A model generated the notes under the pieces. The model was not told where the DNA came from. It saw nothing but the letters and a program-made list of their open reading frames with translations, and did not search any database. From Oceanobacter sp045430275 (GTDB lineage: Bacteria > Pseudomonadota > Gammaproteobacteria > Pseudomonadales > Oceanobacteraceae), in NCBI GenBank assembly GCA_045430275.1, contig JAILXU010000009.1, positions 113,379 through 177,378 on the forward strand: 64,000 nt of DNA. The letters run 5' to 3'. Numbering within the stretch: position 1 is the first letter of the stretch; each line of letters starts with the position of its first letter. Shown piece by piece: positions 58,501 to 64,000 of the stretch. Both the position numbers and the translations under genes were made by a program.

Positions 58501-61500
58501 ATTCGAGTGAAAATTTGTCATTCGGTTCTGGCAGGTGCTTTTGGGGTGACGAATAGCCACATAGTTGATAGTGCGGATACTGATCTGAAATGGTGTTGGC
58601 ATTGACGGGCCGGGCGGCCAGGAAGCCTTGTACCTTGTCACACCCGTTCTGAACCAGAAACTCCAGTTGGCGATGATTCTCGACGCCCTCGGCCACCACG
58701 CTCAGGTTCATGTTCTGGGCCATGGTAATGATGGTTTTGACCAACTGGGCGTTGTCACGATTGTCAGGCAGCCCTTTCATGAAGTTCTGGTCAATCTTGA
58801 GCTTCTCAACCGGGAAGCGGTTCAGGTAAGCCATGGAGGAGTAGCCGGTGCCAAAGTCGTCCACTGACATGCGAAAGCCCAGATCGCGCAGTTGCTGAAG
58901 GGTTTCCAGTGCCTGGTCGGCGTCTTCCATCAAAATGGTTTCGGTGAGTTCCAGCTCCAGTTGGCAAGGCGCAATGCCGGTTTCCCGAGTAATATCACAC
59001 ACCATTTGGATAAAGTCCGGGTCGGCAAACTGGGCACCGGAGACATTGACGGCGATGTACCGCAAGGACAAGCCAGCCGCCTGCCAGCGGGCCATTTGAA
59101 GGCAAGCCTGATGCAATACCCAGCGGCCAACGGCATTGATCAGCCCGGTTTCTTCCAATACCGGAATAAAATCCGATGGGTTGATCAAGCCCTTGCTGGG
59201 GTGTTGCCAGCGCAATAGAGCTTCAACCGACGAGCAGCAATAGGAATGGCAATCGAACTGTGGCTGAAACACCACAGAAAACTGGCTGTCGGGCAATGCC
59301 AGGTGCAAATCGTTGACCATTTCCAATTGCGAGATGGCCTTTTTTCGCATGGCATCGTTGAAAAATTCCATTCGATTACGGCGGCTTTTGGCGTGATACA
59401 TCGCCATATCGGCATTTTTCAGCAATTCGGTCGCGTTGTTGCCATCCACCGGGAAGAGCGCAATGCCAATGCTGGCACTGATGTGGACGCTGCGCTGCTG
59501 CAGCGGATACGGCGCACTGAGTTTCTGTAAGATACGCTGGGCCACCCGTTCGGCATTGCCTGAAGCCCGTTCCGGGTTGCCAGGGAAGGTCAGTACGGCG
59601 GTGAATTCATCGCCGCCCATGCGGCAAATCAGGTCTCGGCCTTTCACGCACTGGCGCAGTCGGTCGGCGACTTCTTGTAATACCTGATCACCCACCGGAT
59701 GTCCGAAAGAGTCATTGATGGGCTTGAATCGATCAAGATCAATAAACAGCAGCGCGCCGCTGGTCTGATTCTGGCCCGCCTGACGAATGGCAGACTCCAG
59801 ACGTTCGAACATCTGGCTGCGGTTGGGCAGGTTGGTGAGAGCATCGTAGTACACCAGTCGATGAACGCTTTCTTCAATCACCCGGCGTTCGGTAATGTCC
59901 GACATGATGATGGTCAGGGTCTGGTCATTCTCGTGTTGTTCCCGGATCAGGCTGACACCGACCCAGCCAGTACGAGGCTTGCCCGTTGCGCAGCGATAGT
60001 TGATCTCGCCCTGCCAGTAACCGTCTGTGCGTAGCAAGTCTGCAATTTCCTGAAACCGGACATGATCCAGTGTGGCGGGAGCCAGCAGGCTGACCAGATT
60101 GCGGGACAGAACGTGATGATCCGCAAATCCGGTTAAATCAAAAAATGCCCGGTTGGCCTTGATGACGTTGCCGTGGTGGTCGGCAATCAGAATGGCTTCG
60201 TTGCTGTTATCAAACACCGCCAGAGCCTGCTTCTGTTCTCGAGCTGAACGGCGAGCATCGGTAACATTGCGGCACACGCCCAGCAGCCCCTGAGGATAGC
60301 CTGCGGCATCTCGCATCAGGCTGATGTGCAAATCCAGATCGTATCGCAAGCCATTTTTGGCCGTTGCAATGATGTCGTATTGCATCGCCAGTGACGGTAT
60401 TTCCTTGCCAGAATTCTGGGCAATATCAATGTGATGCTGCAACTGTCGCTTCAGGGGCACCAGCTTCTGCCGGGGGACAATGTCGGTGCCTTTGCCGTTG
60501 TAAATCTCCTGAGTGGTGTACCCAAGCAGGGTTTCAACCGATGGACTGACAAACGTCAGTTGAAGGTCGGTATCAACGGCCCAGACAATATCGCTCATGT
60601 TTTTGGCCAGCAGACGATAACGCTCCTCGCTCTCCTTGAGCTGTTTGCGCTGCTGCATATCGCTGGTGATGTCCTGGGCTATGCCGATAAAGGTCAGGAC
60701 GTTGCCGTATTTGGCGTTGATCTCAAAAGGTGTGTATTCAAAGTGAACCAGGCGATGATCGCCGTTCTGATGCAGAAAACTGCCCCGATTGCAGATGGTT
60801 TCTCCCGCCTGCATGCTTTTCAGTGTGTGGATCAGCTCATCGGTTTCAGCGCGAAATTCACTGTCGCCATAGGCCGTCCAGTCCTGCCCGGTGGCTGACT
60901 CGTCATACCCCAGAAACTGGGCAGCGCTGCCATTGCGGTAAACGGTTTCAATCTGCTTGTTGGGCAGGAAGCGGGCAATGTGAACCACGGCGGGCATGCG
61001 CGCCATGACCCGCTGCCAGTATTGTTGCTGCTGTTCCAGAGTCTGATGGGCGCGTTTGCTTTCGGTTTCATCAATCAGCGTCACCAGCACCCGGCCATAC
61101 CAGCCATCACTGAAGTGCAGTTGCACATCGCGGCTTTCACCGTCAAATCGCCGAAGGGTGGTGTTAATGATGCGTTCTTTCTTGACCGATTGGGAAAGCA
61201 CTCGGCTGATGGTCTGAACCAGTAACTGGCCGTGATCCTGAAACAGGTCTGGAAACCCGTTTTGTAACTCCTGTTCTGAACCGGCGGCGGTCAGCTCCAG
61301 CATTTTCTGATTCAGATCCAGCATGATCAGCGTCTCGATATCACCCTGGTAGCAACTGGCGTCCAGTACGCAATGACCGACCCCGGCGGTATCGAACAGG
61401 GCCTTGTAGCGATGCCGGTTTTCCTGCTCCTGATTGTGAATCGCAAGGCTGTTTGTAATGTCCCGTAGCCACCAGACGCCACCGGTATGCTGACCATTAC

Positions 61501-62080
61501 AAAAGGTAGGCTGGTAGCGCTGCTCAAAGCTTCGATGTTCTTTTTTGACCTGTGCCTGCAAGGGTTTCTCGGCTGGCTGTGTGGCTGGATGTCTCAGGTC
61601 AATGATGTGATTCCAGAGCGCGTCTGTATCGGGCCAGAGTGTGCGTAAATGATTCTGAAGGGTCGGGTTATGACGGTAATGGACATTTTCCTGTAACAGA
61701 TGACGGGCGTACTGGTTCATATGCAAAATATTGCCGAGCGGGTCGGTGCAGATGAACGCTTCGTCCATGGCATTCAGGGCAGAACAGATGCGATCCAGAG
61801 ATTGGTCTTTCTCCTGCGACAGCCGCAGCAAGTGCTGCTCGGTGCGATGAATTTGATACCAGAACAGCGTCATCACCGCCATCATCAGCAGACCGAGACC
61901 CAACGGAAACTGCAAGGCTGAGGAGTGCCCGAATCCGAACGCAGGCCGGGAAGCCGCCGTACCGGATAGCGCATCGACGACAGCCAATAGCAGGAAAATA
62001 ACAAAGACGACCACCAGCCAAAAACGCTGTTGTCTGGCTTTGGCAATATGATGTCCAATATCGTCACGATGTTGCAGCAT
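58496..62080 (-). CDS. Membrane-anchored PAS-GGDEF-EAL cyclic-di-GMP enzyme
   Basis: 1194 residues. Two membrane helices lie at about 20-40 and 55-75. They are followed by several PAS/PAC domains over about 90-760; PAC-type ends include GICRN-like LLGVCRNVTDARR and IIMSDITERR. The GGDEF domain has an intact RMGGDEF near residue 820 and is expected to make c-di-GMP. The EAL domain has VEALLRW near 950 and DDFGTGYSSMAYL, so phosphodiesterase activity is possible too. It may switch c-di-GMP level in response to redox, light or small ligands sensed by PAS. A short hairpin overlaps its stop. Confidence 0.92.
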   Translation of the reverse strand: MLQHRDDIGHHIAKARQQRFWLVVVFVIFLLLAVVDALSGTAASRPAFGFGHSSALQFPLGLGLLMMAVMTLFWYQIHRTEQHLLRLSQEKDQSLDRICSALNAMDEAFICTDPLGNILHMNQYARHLLQENVHYRHNPTLQNHLRTLWPDTDALWNHIIDLRHPATQPAEKPLQAQVKKEHRSFEQRYQPTFCNGQHTGGVWWLRDITNSLAIHNQEQENRHRYKALFDTAGVGHCVLDASCYQGDIETLIMLDLNQKMLELTAAGSEQELQNGFPDLFQDHGQLLVQTISRVLSQSVKKERIINTTLRRFDGESRDVQLHFSDGWYGRVLVTLIDETESKRAHQTLEQQQQYWQRVMARMPAVVHIARFLPNKQIETVYRNGSAAQFLGYDESATGQDWTAYGDSEFRAETDELIHTLKSMQAGETICNRGSFLHQNGDHRLVHFEYTPFEINAKYGNVLTFIGIAQDITSDMQQRKQLKESEERYRLLAKNMSDIVWAVDTDLQLTFVSPSVETLLGYTTQEIYNGKGTDIVPRQKLVPLKRQLQHHIDIAQNSGKEIPSLAMQYDIIATAKNGLRYDLDLHISLMRDAAGYPQGLLGVCRNVTDARRSAREQKQALAVFDNSNEAILIADHHGNVIKANRAFFDLTGFADHHVLSRNLVSLLAPATLDHVRFQEIADLLRTDGYWQGEINYRCATGKPRTGWVGVSLIREQHENDQTLTIIMSDITERRVIEESVHRLVYYDALTNLPNRSQMFERLESAIRQAGQNQTSGALLFIDLDRFKPINDSFGHPVGDQVLQEVADRLRQCVKGRDLICRMGGDEFTAVLTFPGNPERASGNAERVAQRILQKLSAPYPLQQRSVHISASIGIALFPVDGNNATELLKNADMAMYHAKSRRNRMEFFNDAMRKKAISQLEMVNDLHLALPDSQFSVVFQPQFDCHSYCCSSVEALLRWQHPSKGLINPSDFIPVLEETGLINAVGRWVLHQACLQMARWQAAGLSLRYIAVNVSGAQFADPDFIQMVCDITRETGIAPCQLELELTETILMEDADQALETLQQLRDLGFRMSVDDFGTGYSSMAYLNRFPVEKLKIDQNFMKGLPDNRDNAQLVKTIITMAQNMNLSVVAEGVENHRQLEFLVQNGCDKVQGFLAARPVNANTISDQYPHYQLCGYSSPQKHLPEPNDKFSLES

Positions 62081-62293
62081 TGTTGTCCATTACCTGTGAA
62101 CCCTGAAGATGCCGAACGACAGCGGGGGATCGTCCATGATGCACAATACGCTTTCAGAGTGTGGGATGACGCGCTTTTTTTACAAAAAATGCCCGCTATC
62201 AAGCTTACCCGTTTCTGGCAACCTGAGTCGTGACATTGCTATCAGAGAGGGTTTTGAGTAGCGTTGCGTTCATTGTAAGTGAGGGGAGCCACC

Positions 62294-63955
62294 ATGGCAC
62301 AGTATGTTTTTACGATGAATCGTTTGGGAAAGATTGTTCCTCCCAAACGTCAGATTTTACGCGACATTTCATTATCCTTTTTTCCGGGGGCCAAAATTGG
62401 CGTACTGGGCCTGAATGGCTCCGGTAAATCGACCCTGTTGAAAATCATGGCCGGTCTGGATCAGGACTTCATTGGTGAAGCCCGTCCGCAGCCGGAACTG
62501 AACATTGGCTACCTGCCGCAAGAGCCAGAGCTTGATCCGTCCAAAGACGTGAAAGGCAACGTCGAAGACGGCCTGAGTGAGCTGGTGAACGCCAAAGCCG
62601 AGCTGGATCTGGTGTACGCGGCCTACGCCGAGCCAGACGCCGACTTTGACGAGCTGGCCAAGAAACAGGGCCGTCTGGAAGCCATCATCGAAGCTGCAGG
62701 TGGTCACGACCTCGACCGCCAGATGGAAATCGCCGCCGATGCGCTGCGTCTGCCGCCGTGGGATGCCGACGTCACCAAGCTGTCCGGTGGTGAGCGCCGC
62801 CGTGTCGCCCTATGTCGTCTGCTGATGTCGAAGCCTGACATGTTGCTGCTCGACGAACCGACCAACCACCTGGACGCAGACTCCGTTGGTTGGCTGGAGC
62901 AATTCCTGGAAGAATATCCTGGCACCGTCGTGGCGATTACCCACGATCGTTACTTCCTCGATAACTGTGCCGAGTGGATTCTGGAACTGGATCGTGGCCA
63001 CGGTATTCCATACGAAGGCAACTACACGACCTGGCTGGAAACCAAAGAACAGCGTCTCGAACAGGAAAAGAAACAGGAAGAAGCCCACGCTCGTGCCATC
63101 AAGCACGAACTGGAATGGGTGCGTCAGGGAGCCAAGGGGCGTCAGTCAAAATCCAAGTCGCGTCTGGCACGTTTCGAAGAGATGAATTCCCGCGAATTCC
63201 AGACTCGTAACGAAACCAACGAAATCTACATTCCACCTGGCCCACGTCTGGGCGACAAGGTGATTGAATTCCATAACGTTACCAAGTCCTTTGGTGATCG
63301 CGTCCTGATCGACGACCTCAGCTTCACCATGCCTGCTGGTGCCATTGTCGGCATCATCGGTGGTAACGGCGCGGGTAAATCGACCCTGTTCCGCATGATC
63401 GCAGGCACCGAGCAGCCGGATTCCGGTGAAGTCGTGATGGGTGAAACCGTCAACCTGGCGTTTGTGGAACAGCTTCGTGACGAACTGGACGACAGCAAAA
63501 CCGTCTGGGAATCCATCTCGGATGGTCAGGACATGCTCAACATCAACGGCAAGGAATACCCGAGCCGCTCCTACATTGGCCGCTTCAACTTCAAGGGCGG
63601 CGATCAACAGAAGCGCGTGGGCGAACTGTCCGGTGGTGAACGTGGCCGTCTGCAACTGGCGTACACCCTGAAGCAAGGCGCAAACGTACTGTTGCTGGAT
63701 GAACCGTCCAACGACCTCGACGTAGAAACCTTGCGGGCGTTAGAAGAAGCGGTTCTGGCCTTCCCTGGTGCGGTGATGGTGGTATCCCACGATCGCTGGT
63801 TCCTCGACCGTATCGCCACGCACATTCTGGCGTACGAAGGTGACTCGAACATCACTTTCTTCGAAGGCAACTACACCGAGTACGAAGCCGACCGCAAGAA
63901 ACGCCTGGGCGCAGATGCTGCACCGAAGCGAATGAAATACAAGCGACTGGCGTAA
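62294..63955 (+). CDS. ettA: Energy-dependent translational throttle protein EttA
   Basis: 553 residues from ATG 62294, preceded by GAGGGGAG. EttA is an ABC-F ATPase that binds the ribosomal E site and slows the first peptide bond when ATP is low. Two ABC domains are complete: GLNGSGKSTLL, LSGGERRRVALCRLL, LLLDEPTNHLD and GGNGAGKSTLF, LSGGERGRLQLAYTL, LLLDEPSNDLD. The linker (about 245-300, with KEQRLEQEKKQEEAHARAIK) is the P-site tRNA-interaction motif region. The start MAQYVFTMNRLGKIVPPKR matches the family. It has no membrane domain. Confidence 0.96.
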   Translation: MAQYVFTMNRLGKIVPPKRQILRDISLSFFPGAKIGVLGLNGSGKSTLLKIMAGLDQDFIGEARPQPELNIGYLPQEPELDPSKDVKGNVEDGLSELVNAKAELDLVYAAYAEPDADFDELAKKQGRLEAIIEAAGGHDLDRQMEIAADALRLPPWDADVTKLSGGERRRVALCRLLMSKPDMLLLDEPTNHLDADSVGWLEQFLEEYPGTVVAITHDRYFLDNCAEWILELDRGHGIPYEGNYTTWLETKEQRLEQEKKQEEAHARAIKHELEWVRQGAKGRQSKSKSRLARFEEMNSREFQTRNETNEIYIPPGPRLGDKVIEFHNVTKSFGDRVLIDDLSFTMPAGAIVGIIGGNGAGKSTLFRMIAGTEQPDSGEVVMGETVNLAFVEQLRDELDDSKTVWESISDGQDMLNINGKEYPSRSYIGRFNFKGGDQQKRVGELSGGERGRLQLAYTLKQGANVLLLDEPSNDLDVETLRALEEAVLAFPGAVMVVSHDRWFLDRIATHILAYEGDSNITFFEGNYTEYEADRKKRLGADAAPKRMKYKRLA

Positions 63956-64000
63956 ACAGCCCGCTGTGTCAGCATAGTTGTCCGATGAATTTTTCACTTT

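Overview
The window is chromosomal DNA from a gammaproteobacterium, most likely a marine Oceanospirillales/Pseudomonadales-type organism. Three things point there: the gene order tsaE-amiB-mutL-miaA-hfq-hflX-hflK-hflC-(DUF2065)-hisZ-purA, a MutL with an intact endonuclease motif, and an MvaT-like nucleoid protein together with a RibB carrying a degenerate GTP cyclohydrolase II domain. The genus is inference; no 16S rRNA gene is present. Coding density is high and there is no prophage, transposase or CRISPR array.

Layout. 1-13143 is a conserved housekeeping block on the + strand: metabolite repair (nnr tail), tRNA modification (tsaE, miaA), cell-wall splitting (amiB), mismatch repair (mutL), the Hfq/HflX/HflKC group, and hisZ, purA, thrC. 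13268-19153 is mixed: a DUF2947 protein, a GlxR-Hyi glyoxylate/hydroxypyruvate pair, a DUF1289 protein, a cold-shock protein with an unusual N-terminal extension, a SAM methyltransferase, a BASS-family transporter and a flavin reductase-like protein. 19159-21750 is the ferrous iron uptake pair feoAB behind a Fur box. 22132-26991 holds an MvaT-like H-NS protein (with a small ORF ahead of it), RNase II and a Tat-exported PhoD. 27077-36575 mixes enzymes and envelope proteins: two paralogous ETF-beta-lysine-methyltransferase-like proteins, an MBL hydrolase, MsrA, an orphan ParA, a TatD nuclease, a DUF1329 protein, a MltC-like lytic transglycosylase, two poorly known proteins and an AraC regulator.

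36712-40951 is the accessory region. Two tandem initiator tRNA-fMet genes with a clear promoter and terminator are followed by a stranded C-terminal piece of a type I restriction subunit (HsdR) and then by two translationally coupled DUF262 genes. The first DUF262 protein lacks a visible nuclease motif; the second ends in a DUF1524 HNH-like motif. This is the best candidate for a poorly described (probably anti-phage) system.

41084-50061 returns to chromosomal genes: a PcaC-like protein, FolM with a convergent short FolK-like protein, a periplasmic ATP-dependent DNA ligase, RecJ, DUF4124, the TIGR03546/TIGR03545 pair and FumC. 50088-62080 is all minus strand: YbaK, DUF1653, a SIMPL protein, the thiL-nusB-ribH-ribBX-ribE-ribD flavin/thiamine cluster, glyA, and a large PAS-GGDEF-EAL protein. 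EttA closes the window on the + strand.

Start codons were moved from the longest possible frame wherever the Shine-Dalgarno spacing or known family N-termini supported another choice; each case is stated in the entry.
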